Source of the DNA: Basidiobolus meristosporus CBS 931.73
Taxonomy: Eukaryota; Basidiobolomycota; Basidiobolomycetes; Basidiobolales; Basidiobolaceae
NCBI GenBank assembly: GCA_002104905.1
Contig: MCFE01000550.1
Location: 1 to 59,426 of the forward strand
Length of the DNA: 59,426 nucleotides
Direction of reading: 5' to 3'
This document shows positions 24,954-36,768 of the stretch, piece after piece. Position numbers and translations under genes: made by a program. The notes under the pieces are model-generated. The model worked only from the letters and a program-made list of their open reading frames with translations. It was not told where the DNA came from and made no database searches. How positions within the stretch are numbered: the first letter of the stretch is position 1; every line of letters begins with the position of its first letter.

Positions 24954-26184
24954 TTTTGGCTTAGTTAGGTTTAGAGTACGGCTTAGGGGAAGAAAGAACG
25001 GACTTTGCATAGATGTTGGATCCCGGCTGCTTTTAAAAGAAATCCAACAAAAAGCGCTTGCTGTCTGATTCGAAAAGCTTAAATCAATTTAACTATAACA
25101 CTGAAAATCGCAAGCCGAATTTCATGTATCATCCGTGTCTTCCAATGGAGCTCTTCTGCAAACCCACTGTACGACGGAATAAATTACCGGCTTCTTGCAC
25201 TCACATCATGAATAGTAGCTTCGCGGTGATATTTCGCCAAATGGGGAAATTGACCACCAATTGCCTCCATTAGGAGCTAACCATTTATATGCAACCATAC
25301 AGACTGGATTATTGGCAAAATGTAGATCGAAAGACAAAGGTTGATGCTGCGATGGTTATGTTAGAGCTTTCACCTCTGTGGCACCCAACTAAATATACCA
25401 CTAGATATGGTCCCTGATAAAACACGAACAACGTCAGCCACTTGGACGTGGACAGTCATACTCTCGATTGTAGGTAGGAAGAGTGTGTGGTGGTCGAACG
25501 AAGCTCCCTCTTCCGCTTATGTCAGGAAGCATGTTCAACCACACGCAATGGACGAAGGAAATGCGGAGGCCGAGGAAGCATTCCTACGCATATGACAGGC
25601 AGGTTCAGATATCGGACAGTGTAGAATCAGCGTTCTATTCAAGGAAACCTCCTGTTGCCTCATATCGTTAGCTATAACTATCAGCCATTTGGGTATCAGC
25701 CGCAGGAGCATTTTATAGACAGAGTTGGAGTGAGGCGTCGATTAATCTGAGTTCCCCAAGACTGATGCAAATCCTCTACCAACCAAGCTTGGTGACATAA
25801 TTGCCAATCATACCAAGTCAATGTCTACGGGGATTCTTCCTAGCATAACGAAGTAAATCTTGTCAATCTATATTATTTATTTGTAACACCCCTGAATTAT
25901 CCAGATGCAGGGCCTTCCCGGAGGCCGCATTGTTTCGTGACCACCAACTATCGTACAATGGATATCAGTCATCAGAAGCATTATCTTGACTCCAACCCGT
26001 GCCCTTCGTAATTTGGCAAATCTTCACCACAATAGTCGCAACAAGCCACCTCGTTATTGTGCGATTGTGGCCCCTCGCCCTGCGCATTCTTCAGCTCACC
26101 TATATATAGCGGCCAGGCTCTAAGGGCGACAATTTCCTCGTAAATCCCTCTCTTAATCCAGAAAAATTTAACACCATAATTTAA
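24954..26184. other. Divergent intergenic region MFS-receptor
   Basis: About 1.2 kb between divergent starts. No coding sequence or repeat is recognised. It holds a TATATATA box just upstream of the receptor gene. Confidence 0.5.
26101..26108 (+). promoter_or_regulatory. TATA box of the receptor gene
   Basis: TATATATA followed by a GC-rich stretch lies 77-84 bp before the ATG at 26185, a spacing like that of the beta-tubulin gene here. Confidence 0.5.
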
Positions 26185-27279
26185 ATGAACGGTCCAAATG
26201 GGGATCCACTCTCGATTTACGCCAAGATTGTGGTCGCAGTCAACGCCATCTCAACCATCGCGTCTACTTTCGTCGCATGCATGATCATCGGCATCCGCTG
26301 CTACAACAAGGAGATTGTTAATCGAGTGAGCATCCGGCTGACCCTGGCCATGGCCGTGACAGACATATTCTATTCGATTTTTCAAGTGTGGAACCTGTTC
26401 TCGACGACCAGGGTCAGCTGCGTCCTATCCACCTGGGGCGTTCTGCTGACCACCCTGGCATTCAACTTCCTGTCGGTAACGGTGGCATTGAATCTACAGT
26501 TGATCTTCCTACACGATCGGCGCAACTTGAAGCTGAGAGAACAGTACTACTTCATTGTCGACTTCGGCGGGGCCTTCTTTATCACCGTTCTTCCGGTGGT
26601 GTTCGGGAGGGTTGGCCTGAAGCCAGACGGGACGTGCTGGTTTCTTGATACCTGGAGAGCGAAAGGAATACTGTGGGAAACTGCAACGTATCTGATGTGG
26701 ATATGTATGGGAGTGCTTTACTGTCTGGTTGCCGTCACCATGGTTGTTTGGAAGCTACATCAGCAACGCAAGCAGCTGTCGCGTCTAATTCGGCTTTCCC
26801 CAGATACAAGGGTTATGCAGCAGGAAAAAATGCTTATCCGAATGGCTATGCGGATAGTGTTTCATGCACTTGTGCCCATTGCTAGCCAGACACCTAGGTT
26901 CATCCTTGAACTAATGAACTTCTTGGGCGTGAGGCCTAGATTCCCCTTGGTGCTTATCGTAGACATTGCCGCCGGATTGCAGGGAACTCTTAATGCCATT
27001 GTGTTCCTGTTCGACCCGGCCATTCACGCAGTGTGGTACGAATTTAGAAAACGCTTGACAAGCCACTTTATGGTGGAGCAGTACGTGTTTACTTCTAGCA
27101 CCCGGTCTGAGTGGGTCAAAACTAGGATCAAGAGCTTCTTGGTCCTGAACAATGGCGTCCAGCGACCTGTATCGGGTATAGCGGGACTACTACCACCACT
27201 TGAGGAGCTCGACGACGAGTTCCATCTGACCTTTGCTTCGGCCGACGACGAGAAGGGTCGAGTGATGAAACTGCTGTAA
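26185..27279 (+). CDS. Seven-transmembrane receptor (GPCR-like)
   Basis: An intronless frame of 364 residues. The N-terminus is very short (MNGPNGDPLSIYAK), followed by seven hydrophobic segments: about residues 11-35, 50-72, 83-108, 124-146, 170-193, 225-250 and 257-280. A conserved-looking Cys pair (SCVLSTW before helix 3 and GTCWFLD in loop 2) could form the usual extracellular disulfide. A basic third loop (KLHQQRKQLSRLIRL) and a cytosolic tail of about 80 residues follow. The pattern resembles the cAMP-receptor-like or Git3-like fungal GPCRs rather than pheromone receptors. The ligand is unknown. The tail ends with an acidic segment (EELDDEFHLTFASADDE). Confidence 0.75.
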   Translation: MNGPNGDPLSIYAKIVVAVNAISTIASTFVACMIIGIRCYNKEIVNRVSIRLTLAMAVTDIFYSIFQVWNLFSTTRVSCVLSTWGVLLTTLAFNFLSVTVALNLQLIFLHDRRNLKLREQYYFIVDFGGAFFITVLPVVFGRVGLKPDGTCWFLDTWRAKGILWETATYLMWICMGVLYCLVAVTMVVWKLHQQRKQLSRLIRLSPDTRVMQQEKMLIRMAMRIVFHALVPIASQTPRFILELMNFLGVRPRFPLVLIVDIAAGLQGTLNAIVFLFDPAIHAVWYEFRKRLTSHFMVEQYVFTSSTRSEWVKTRIKSFLVLNNGVQRPVSGIAGLLPPLEELDDEFHLTFASADDEKGRVMKLL

Positions 27280-27950
27280 ACTATCCCCAGGATCAAGCAA
27301 TGCGCTTCAGCAAAAGTGCCCTCACCCAATAACATTAACATTAACCTTCATCGTAACTGTTAACTGTGGCCAGTATAGACTTATTCCTGTAAATGCTAAG
27401 CACTCACTATAGACAACATGGTTCCTGAAGTATAACAAAGATACAGACTATATCGTTTTGCATATTCTACCTTGCGTTCATTAAACTAGAGCATTCTCTG
27501 GTATACTACCCGCATGGATCCCCCTCAGCCATCATATTGGCTGTCGATGTCCACATCATGTCAGGGCGCTTAGCGGGATACCATCAGCACTTCCGCCCCG
27601 TTCACATAGCTCCTCTCACTTCAACTTCAGCGTCACAAGTGGGTTTATTCAAAGATGGACAAAATTGGAATTTACATTCGCTTTATGTTATATGGTTCAC
27701 AGGTAACGCGCGTACTGACGCTAATATCGATTGCATGAATGCGGCAAGTCAGGTGCACATACTATGATTTACATGGAATAGCTCTAAGGTAGTATAGTTA
27801 ATCACAAAAGTTAATTAGACGGTTAAGGTGGGTAGAGTATTGAGGCTGGTCAATGGTTTGTTTGGCACCAGAAATGTCGAGGAATCCTCACATATTTAAC
27901 AAAGTACTACATACACGTGCCAAACGCTAACGAAAGCAGGGATATGGGAA
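27280..27950. other. Convergent spacer
   Basis: About 670 bp between the stop codons of the receptor and the Rho GEF genes. No coding sequence, RNA gene or repeat recognised. Confidence 0.5.
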
Positions 27951-30900
27951 TCAAGAATAACAATATCTGGCTGGGTTGCTTGCCCTCCTCTCTAACTGTG
28001 AGTAATTGGCTTCTAGGGAAGTCGGGTTTGGAGGCACCACTGGCTTTGTCAGGACTAGCTTAAACACATATTGGAAGTCCATAAAGGTGTTTGCGACGCA
28101 GTGGATCGAGTCCGAGCTTGTATTAAGCGTGCGGAGGTTATGGCAGGGTATAACCTGCTCGAGATTCCCGGTCTCCACGTGTCGCACCTCAATGAAGGTT
28201 GGATCGAACGCAAGGATGTATGGGTATTGGAATGCTACAAGAAAAACAAATTAGGAACTACGCCCAGTATGGCTTGAGTAAAATGCATACCAAACGATGT
28301 GGGGTTTCCTTCCCAGTTGATGACCCAGCTCGCTCTAGCTCTTCGGCCATTCTTATTAACATAGAAGGCAAATTCTATAAGATCAAGGTTAGCTGGTGGC
28401 CTGGGAGAATATTTTGACCGGGATGCTTCCAACTAACCATTGTAGCACAACAGGAAATCACCATCCTTGAGCCGGAAGATATCAATCGGGTGTGCGTTCT
28501 CTTTTTTCGTGACGAAGTTGAGATTCTCGTCGAAGGGATCCAGCAAGCCTACACAAACCATTGCAGTTAAGCAAATATACGGGCCAAGGCATGCACAATC
28601 ATACTCTACTGACATTGCGTGCTGAGCGTGGCAAGATCAACCACCTCGAATCCCTTGGCACAGCCAACGCATAGCTTGGATTTGAGGAAGTGGACGGACG
28701 AAGACTCGGTTGGGATATAGAATTCCTTGTAAATCTTCATGCCTTCGATCCCATTCCTGATCAACAATCTACCGAACGCGTTCTTCTTCTGCTTGACTGA
28801 TGCGGGGATGGGCTCGTAAGTCTTCACTGTGGACGAAAGCGCAGTAGATTTGACAACACAGACGAGTGTGCGTCCCAGACACACTCCGGCCTTGAAGAAC
28901 GTCACGTGCGAAGAGATCTTGCGCGCTCGCTTGGCCCCGACGATTTCCTTCGAGTCCAACGTCTCTAGTGGGTACGAAACAAGAGTCCTCTCTGTTGCAC
29001 GAAAATTAGGCTCCGTGCGCATTCATACAGCCAAGAAGAAAACCATCTTACCAGACAGAATCAAGATCAGATCAAAGTCTTCCAGGATCGTGATTTGCGA
29101 GACCTTTTCGATGTCGATAACCTTGCGGAATCCCCCTTTGGCGCTATCTGCTGTCACGTACACCCCATCTTCTGCTCCGATGACCACCTTTTGGCCGTCG
29201 TTGTAGGTTGTTGAGCATGTCACTTTGTAGGTGACGCCAAACGTGTTAGCATCCGACAGTGGCTCAACCTCGTAGATTCCCGTTTTACGCGTGATCAAAT
29301 CTCGCTGCTGCTCGATCTTCTCTTTCCACTCTTTCCTGTCTGCCTGATTGGCAGCATACAGGGTAATCGACATTCCATTACGGCCAAGATGGGTGATCAA
29401 CAGAGGAAACCCACCCTTGGCAGCCTCGGGCACGGGCTTCGGCGGCTGGCTTATGCTGTTTTTTCCAAGAAAGGTGGTGCTTGATCTGCGAGCGACCGGT
29501 TTCTGCATCGAATCGTCGGGAGAAGAGAACAACAGCAGCTCCAGAGGAATTGGCTACAATCGACACATGCAGTTAGTCTTAGCATTGCCATGATGAGCTC
29601 GTACATTCGTCGATGTCAGCTAACCTTCTTGTGCACTCGGTATTCATACCGCTCACCGTCTCGTATTTTCTTTTTCTTGGTGAAGAGCAGCATATGATCA
29701 AAGAGGAACATAGTCAGCTCCACTTGGTCAACCCCGGATTTCTTTTTAACAACTCCATCGCGGATAAGTTGACGGGATTCATCCAGAAGCCTCAAGTCCT
29801 AAAAGGTGGGCGAACGATGGGAGTTATGCACTGAACCTAGGCGGGCCACATTGTTAGAAAAGCTACCTTGCTTTCGCCGCTTTTGCACACTAGCGTATCG
29901 TTAAGCTTGGAGAGGCGTAGCCTATTATCAGCCTTCCCGCTTTCGGTGTTGATTTGGGATAAACTTTCCTTGATGGTTTCTATAGCAGCTGCTAGGTTCT
30001 CCCGATCTGGGTGACCCTCAGGAGAGCTCTTGATAACCCCCTCCAATAGTAAAGGATACCGCCCAAGGCGAGTGGTAGGTCGCGCCAAAAAGCTGTGGAT
30101 TGGAAGCTTTCTCAATTCCGGGAGTCTTTCACGCTCCTATAGAAACGTTACTGTCTGCTCAGTTCACCCTCGTGCAACAAACTCAAAGTACCTCTAAGAA
30201 CTTGGAGAGCCTTGGGTTGCGTTTGACTTCAACTTCCAGGCGATGCTTTGAGTAAACCTGATGCCCTCCATATATGACGAAAGGCCTTAGGTTCTTGACA
30301 TAATTCAAGAAAATATCACCTATTTGATCAATGACATGTTGCTCGCTCTGTCGCTTGGCTAAAGCATGGCACAACTTTGCGCTAACATTGTGGATCTCAT
30401 TGATATTATAAAAGACATCTCGAACAAACGGCTCTCTAGCAAATGACTCGATATAGAATCCATTTCTTAGAGGTTTGATGTAAAGCTAGTCTGCATGTTA
30501 CTAAATGGCAAGGTGAATCTAGAGTAAATGCAGACCGTACCTCCTTGAGTAACTCCAGATCCTTAACAAAGTCCATTTCTGTATAGATCAATTCGAAGAT
30601 GATCTCCTGGCGCTTGCGTTCATCCTTCGAGAGCGAGTCTGATATCTCTTTCGGGACGGATTCAATCCACAAGTCGTTACGTTTCTATGGCATCGCAGGC
30701 GGTCAGCTATACATTACGATGGGCTGCTACTGGGACACTAATTTACCTGCTTTTCCTGGATTGACGCTCTACTATCTGACCTCTCCAATGGCGGGTTGTT
30801 GAGAGAGTTGATTCTTGCCTGTTGTTCAATACGATTAGGGCAGAAGCTGCTATAGCATAACTTCTCAGGTGAGCAGGTTGGAGAGTAGCAGCTGGCTAAC

Positions 30901-32134
30901 TGAGTGAATACTCCGTTGATTTCATAATTCTCGTGTGTAGGTGATCTGGATGTGCAATTTGACGAAGTATCATCAAATATAAGTTCCCGAAACATATAAA
31001 GTTCGTTTGGACTGTCTCTCAAGCGATGCTCATATGTCACATCATGAAACAGCTTTTGACTATCCAGTGCACGTCCCACATGTAACGCCAAGCTACGATC
31101 CTTCGTTTGAAGAATTTTACACAGGGAATCCTGCAGAGAAAAAAGTATTAGAAACGAGCAAACCATGAGCGCATAGGTACTGCAACATACAATAGCCTCC
31201 TGTCCTGTAAACGACTCCTTGTATTCCAGGGACTCTTTCACGTGACTTTTAGCAGAGATGTACTCCTTGAATGCCTCTGCTACGGTCGACAATAGAGCTG
31301 GGGTGTTCGAGAGAACGAGATTCTTCGTGGAACAGAGTGAATCGGCACGGCTAGCAACACGAGAGAGCCCTCCATCCGAATTACTTCTAGTATGGCGCTG
31401 GTCTGCTTTTGGAGGCGATGGGTTGACTAGATAAATTTGCCAAATGAGAAACGGGTCAAGGCAAGGGAGCAAACGGTTATATAGGCACCTTGTTCTTCAC
31501 AGGCAATAGTCTTTCCTGCGCCTTCAGCGCTTGTAGCTGGGGTTGTGGGTTGCTTGGGTGTAGGCTTGGGTGAAGTGCTTGTTTGCGGGGAATTTAACGC
31601 GGGTGGGGAGCTGAGACGAAAGGCGGATTTTCTGACAAAATAGCCTCTTTGTAATAATTGATTAGAAGAATCTGCAATCTGTGTGGAGAACTCTTCATCA
31701 ATAGAAGTAACGGACGCCACGATATCGTATTGTGACCCGGATAAACGATATGCTGCATAACTGCTGGGTGGTTTGGCAGTGGAATTACTACGATCACGAG
31801 AGTATCGTTGACGATTGTTCTGGCCTGAATTGGCGCTTTCAGCCTTGGACGATTTGGAAGTTTGGATCTGCGAGGTCTCTTCGGCCAGATTCATAGGGTA
31901 GTTTTTCGAGCTATATACACTAATTCTGGAGTAGTGGCTACGATCACCATATCTAGTCAAAGTGTCGTTTACCGGGGATCTTACCGAGGAAAAGGATGTT
32001 GAGGATTTGGTGGAAGGATGTCCTTGAAGATTTAGGTATACATTTTGATAGGGAATGTTCGAGTGAGGGCTATTTCTACCAGAGGCACCTGTATTTGGAG
32101 GATGACCAAAGGATTTCGCGGATTCATATAACAT
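27951..32134 (-). CDS. Rho1 guanine-nucleotide exchange factor (DEP-DH-PH-CNH, Rom2/Rgf type)
   Basis: It should activate Rho1, which drives beta-glucan synthase and the cell-integrity MAP-kinase pathway at the plasma membrane. Exons: 32134-31489, 31426-31191, 31130-30747, 30684-30541, 30485-30192, 30136-29867, 29798-29625, 29553-29052, 28991-28614, 28548-28438, 28374-28291, 28234-27951. Phases fit and give 1168 residues. The first 215 residues are Ser/Thr/Pro-rich and disordered. A DEP-like domain (about 265-345) contains FTGQEAIDSLCKIL. The DH domain (about 423-650) has RQEIIFELIYTEMDFVKDLE, KPLRNGFYIES and ARPTTRLGRYPLLLE. The PH domain covers about 660-820. The CNH domain (about 835-1130) includes KMKI-type strands such as EGMKIYKEFYIP and ends with LAFDPTFIEVRHVETGNLEQVI. 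The domain order is diagnostic of fungal Rho1 GEFs. Confidence 0.93.
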
Positions 32135-33285
32135 GACTAGGGAGATATCTAGTTGTGGTTAGAAGAGATAACAACTTGTGTGATAATGTATCATCGGAGA
32201 AAACTCGGCTAGAACCAACTGGAAGCAATGTTCTATTTATTTCAATCCGTAGTAACATTCAGAAAAATACACAATCAGAGTAGCAAATCAAATTCCGATC
32301 GGTGTAAAAACCAACTGACATTATTGCCCCAGCAAGAAAGTATTCCCTGAGTAGTGAATGTTTATATTAGATTGCATCGTGAGGTCGAATTCCGACTCTG
32401 ATAAGACATATATATACATATCGAATTTTATTTGCCCTCTGGATACATCAAAACACCAGGTTCTGCTCAATTGCCATGTGAGAAATTGGCTCCACACCCT
32501 CAGTTAGCTTCAGGTTGTAGCCTGTGTGGCCTCATCATGCACGGCTATCTTTAGGCGCCTACCAAGATGCCAAGAATATGCTACGTAGGACAAGCAATAC
32601 TGGGCGCCTGCGGGATCCATTGTTGTATCCATATCGGTAGCGCAATTGCCAATATTGTTGCTGGCTGATCCTCTTTGTACGTAGCCACAATGAAGATCTA
32701 TTCGAAGGATATATAAGGATTGTGCCTGTCTGAAATGGATCACCATGAGGATTGTACTTCATGGACCTGATGCTGAACCAGTACACGGCGAAGAAGTAAA
32801 GGTCATACTGTCAGATGGCCATCTGGTGATGAAAGTGGTGTTGCGCATCAAAGATGCAAACGGGGGCTAATACCTCAGGCCCCGCGATTAAGCAAGGAGG
32901 GAGCATTATGATTCCAACTAGGGCGTTGGCAGACAACACTACCCACCCGAAATATGACAATTGGAATGAATCCAGGTGGTGTGTTGAAATCTGGTGAACA
33001 TCTCCACCAGGGAAGTCCCGCCCAATGTCCTTGATGCTAGAGATTGACCTCTCGATGCGTGCACAAAGTGGCAGGTGGAGTCTGAATTAGATGCCATTTG
33101 ACGACCCAAAGCTTGTTCTTCACTAGACATATATGGGGAATCGTCGGTAGCTCAGCTCTGCAAGCTCATGTGAAGCCCAATCCAGTTTAGTGTAACAGTG
33201 TCTATTTCTATCATCCGCTGCACTAGAATATATCCCAATGTGTTTTGCCCAACCCACTTGCCAAATCCAGCACCAACTGTATATC

Positions 33286-33293
33286 TATAAATA
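33286..33293 (+). promoter_or_regulatory. Consensus TATA box ahead of a small ORF
   Basis: TATAAATA on the plus strand, 45 bp before an ATG at 33338. It is a better match than most TATA elements in this window. Confidence 0.4.
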
Positions 33294-33337
33294 GACTGCG
33301 CGAAGATCCTGCCCCTCCCAGGTATTCTCCGCCGCAA

Positions 33338-33439
33338 ATGAAACGCCGTTCGCCTCCAGGTGATCCCGGGAACCTCGCACGCTGGATAGCTGATCTCTAT
33401 TATCAGAAACCCGCCAACTATACTTCAGGGTCTTCATGA
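33338..33439 (+). CDS. Small ORF, 33 residues, unknown
   Basis: ATG to TGA encodes MKRRSPPGDPGN, then LARWIADLYYQKPANYTSGSS. It has a basic start with a KRR cluster, a proline/glycine segment and a short amphipathic helix, ending Ser-rich. The TATA box at the right distance is the only evidence of transcription. It may equally be the first exon of a longer gene or a chance frame. No function is claimed. Confidence 0.25.
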   Translation: MKRRSPPGDPGNLARWIADLYYQKPANYTSGSS

Positions 33440-33551
33440 CGTATATGATGACAACATTCATGCTGGATCTCGCGGATCAGAATGACAGATTGGTTCAATG
33501 TACTGTATTGATAGTCAGAGGGGTTTTTGAGTTTAACAAGCGAGGGGAGTT

Positions 33552-33577
33552 GGGTGGGGATGGGGGTGGGGGTGGGG
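33552..33577 (+). repeat. G-run cluster with quadruplex potential
   Basis: Five runs of three to five G separated by one or two bases, with a further GGGG at 33544. It lies about 125-150 bp beyond the beta-tubulin stop on that gene's template strand, where a G-quadruplex could slow RNA polymerase II near the 3' end. Confidence 0.6.
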
Positions 33578-33702
33578 ATGTGGTGCCTATGTGTGTATGT
33601 ACTAGATTGACTTTTGATGGTGATACAAAAGCATATCGCGAATAAATGGGATGGGAAATGGAATTAAAATTAATCAGGCTATCGAACTTCAAATATCCAA
33701 GT

Positions 33703-35052
33703 TTAGTATTCTTCTTCAGCAGCGTATTCGCCTTCACCTTCTTCATATTCAAGATCATCCTCGACGGTGGCATCCTGATACTGTTGGTATTCTGATACAA
33801 GATCATTCATGTTCGACTCGGCCTCAGTGAACTCCATCTCATCCATACCCTCACCAGTGTACCAATGCAAGAAAGCTTTGCGACGGAACATAGCGGTGAA
33901 CTGCTCATTAACACGCTTGAAGAGCTCCTGGATAGCAGTGGAGTTACCAAGGAATGTAACGGCCATCTTGAGACCCTTCGGAGGAATATCACAAAGGGAA
34001 ACCTTGATGTTGCTAGGAATCCATTCAACGAAGTAGCTGGAGTTCTTTTGTTGAACGTTAAGCATTTGGTCGTCAACCTCTCTCATGGACATACGGCCAC
34101 GGAACATGGCGGCGCAGGTCAAGTAGCGACCATGACGAGGGTCAGAGGCGGCCATCATATTCTTGGCATCGAACATCTGTTGAGAAAGCTCAGGAACAGA
34201 CAAGGAACGGAAGTCTTGGGAGCCACGGGCAGTCAAAGGAGCGAAGCCCACCATGAAGAAGTGAAGACGAGGGAAGGGAACCATGTTGACAGCAGTCTTT
34301 CTCAAATCGGAGTTCAACTGGCCAGGGAAACGAAGAGAAGTGGTGGTACCACTCATGACGTTAGAGACAAGGTGATTCAAGTCACCGTAGGTTGGGTTAC
34401 TGAGCTTGAGGGTTCTGAAGCAGATATCATACAACGCTTCGTTATCAATACAGAAAGTCATGTCGGAGTTTTCAACCAATTGGTGGACAGAGAGGGTGGC
34501 GTTGTAAGGCTCGACAACAGTGTCGGAAACCTTTGGTGATGGTACCACAGAGAAGGTGCACATCATACGGTCAGGGTACTCCTCGCGGATCTTGGAGATA
34601 AGGAGGGTACCTAAACCAGACCCAGTACCACCGCCAAGGGAGTGGGTGACTTGGAAACCTTGAAGACAATCACAGTTCTCAGCCTCCTTACGAACAACAT
34701 CAAGAACTGAGTCGACTAGTTCAGCTCCCTCAGTATAATGACCCTTAGCCCAGTTGTTACCAGCACCACTTTGACCATAAACCATGTTGTCTGGGCGGAA
34801 CAAAGCACCAAGATCAGAACCACGGATGTTGTCCATGGTTCCTGGCTCCAAATCAACCAATACTGCACGAGGAACATACTTGGCTCCAGAAGCTTCATTG
34901 TAGTAGACATTGATTCTCTCCAGTTGAAGATCAGAGTCACCATTGTAGGAACCAGAGCCGTCGATACCGTGTTCAGCAGAAATGGTTTCCCAGAACTTGT
35001 GACCGATTTGGTTACCACACTGACCAGCTTGAACTTGAATAATTTCTCTCAT
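33703..35052 (-). CDS. Beta-tubulin
   Basis: The beta subunit of microtubules; it binds exchangeable GTP. An intronless frame of 449 residues with the start [17 protein letters not shown], the GTP-binding glycine loop [12 protein letters not shown] and an acidic tail ([13 protein letters not shown]). The MREI autoregulation tetrapeptide is intact. Nineteen extra residues upstream in frame are not conserved, so translation starts at 35052. By direct counting, residue 6 is Gln (His in most fungi), 167 is Phe, 198 is Met (Glu in most fungi) and 200 is Phe. Positions 6 and 198 are known benzimidazole-resistance sites. Lack of introns is notable beside the intron-rich neighbours. Confidence 0.97.
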   Translation of the reverse strand: MREIIQVQAGQCGNQIGHKFWETISAEHGIDGSGSYNGDSDLQLERINVYYNEASGAKYVPRAVLVDLEPGTMDNIRGSDLGALFRPDNMVYGQSGAGNNWAKGHYTEGAELVDSVLDVVRKEAENCDCLQGFQVTHSLGGGTGSGLGTLLISKIREEYPDRMMCTFSVVPSPKVSDTVVEPYNATLSVHQLVENSDMTFCIDNEALYDICFRTLKLSNPTYGDLNHLVSNVMSGTTTSLRFPGQLNSDLRKTAVNMVPFPRLHFFMVGFAPLTARGSQDFRSLSVPELSQQMFDAKNMMAASDPRHGRYLTCAAMFRGRMSMREVDDQMLNVQQKNSSYFVEWIPSNIKVSLCDIPPKGLKMAVTFLGNSTAIQELFKRVNEQFTAMFRRKAFLHWYTGEGMDEMEFTEAESNMNDLVSEYQQYQDATVEDDLEYEEGEGEYAAEEEY

Positions 35053-36768
35053 GTGGGCGTGCAACTTAATGCAAAGGAAGGTATATGCTACGAAAAGAGG
35101 TGTGGACACCGAAGGGGAGCCTGAGTGGTTTTATACCGGAGGTAAATTAGCGAGAAATGTTTTGAAATGGAACGAGCATAAATAGACGGTGATTGGGTGG
35201 AGGCGTGATGCAATCAATGAAAATGGTACTCTGAGTACCCATAAAACCTGATTGGGGGTGAAGAGGTGGAGGGGGAATGGATTTTAAACATGGGCAAAAA
35301 TTTACAGCATATACGTTTTTGCCATGGTGCACGGGTTCAGACAGGTTGTGAGAAGCTGACAATATTCCCCTGCCGCACCCTAGATTGCTGCGTTGATAGG
35401 TGCAATCCACCGCATATATCATTGAGATTCGAAGAGAATCCCATCATAAACACATCCCACAGTCGTCAGATTTCGAATCGATCAATCCAGAGTAGGCTCT
35501 AGTGTATTACAACGAATTGACAAGTAAATGGTATACATTAGATGTAACATAGTGTAGCTGGTCAGCTGAATCATTCGAACTGATAACAAGGCATTTTAGG
35601 GCAAGAGATCATTCCATCAGCCCTCTCATTTGGCTACAACAGAGGCATCCAATGAAGTACATCAGGGGATATCAGTGAAGGCCGGAGCCCGAGAAAGCAG
35701 GAGCTGCGTAACTCTCTACGTAGCTACACGCCAAGCAGAGCATTCTCCAAGTCCTCCGAGCCTCAGACGATGGCAATGACTGTTCCTTCAAGCATGGGTG
35801 ATTGATTCGTACATAATACACTGGACCCCAAGATTGTGTGAATTTTGTAAATATTGATTCCTTAAGTATCGCTGTAATAGCTGTTGTATAGCTGCATCCA
35901 AATTAGACAATTGATTCATAGTGTGTACCTAGGCCCTATACCAAGCCCAGTGCTCATAAGATAGGGATTCGGAGGGTGCACCAAATGGAAGAAATGGATT
36001 GGCTGCTGATGGATGTTACATTTCCTTGTCTATTTCCAACATGCTGATGTATATCAATATATCTGGCCATTCTACTTGGTCGGTTCCTGGGTGCCTAAAC
36101 AGGCAAATGGTCCATGATGTCAGGAGCGCTCTTGGCCACTACGTAGCAGGGGAAGTGTGCGTAAAACCCATTGATGACTAAGCTTCTAGTCGATATCATT
36201 AAATAGTTTGCAGGCTTGCTAATCAGCATGGCTTGGGAAGCGGATCATTTGTGTGGCTTACACTCCAAATTTGAAATGGTCTGGATTCATACGCACCATT
36301 AATCTGCCAACACAAACTTGTCCCACTTTCTTTCCGCTCCTGATCACCACAGCCTTGGTTGGCAGCCTGAAATCCTGCGCTGCACCTGTCCAGGAACTAG
36401 GTGCGTGGTTGAAGAGGCTGCCGCGACCCATCTGCAGTCCCAAGATAACTACACACGCCGTTGCTTCTTACCAAAAAGCTGAACTCTTTCTTAGCCAGGT
36501 GTGCTACCCGCATTGGATGAATCTTATTTAGGCAGAGAAATGGATTGGGTAGCTTGGCAGCTATACCATCGATGATACACGGCCGAGGCCCAGCAATTAT
36601 ACCAGAGGTGAAATTGGTTGCAGTGCGATAGAAAGGCTTTGTCTTTATGTACTTAATTCTTAGGATTAACTTATCTAAATTGTGGTAGTTCATGGTTGTA
36701 GAGAAGAGCAACTGGGTTCATCATAAAGAGCCTTCGAATATATTAGGTAGGTAAGCAATTGAACTAAG
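35053..36768. other. Spacer between beta-tubulin start and GDP-mannose transporter stop
   Basis: About 1.7 kb. Apart from the beta-tubulin promoter I see no recognisable gene. Open frames at 35999-36181 and 36253-36531 (+) have no family resemblance or clear splice partners. Confidence 0.45.
35129..35135 (-). promoter_or_regulatory. TATA box of beta-tubulin
   Basis: TATAAAA on the minus strand, 77-83 bp before the beta-tubulin ATG. Confidence 0.55.

Larger units (their letters stand above)
32135..33702. other. Spacer between Rho GEF start and beta-tubulin stop
   Basis: About 1.57 kb. It contains the Rho GEF promoter, a TATA-preceded small ORF (33338-33439) and a G-run cluster (33552-33577), which are listed separately. 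Other frames (for example 32510-32786 and 32939-33130 on the minus strand) show no recognisable content. Confidence 0.5.

Noticed and set aside
33865-34539. Open frame of 224 codons antisense to beta-tubulin
   Set aside because: It mirrors the codon pattern of the strongly conserved beta-tubulin on the other strand and has no family resemblance.
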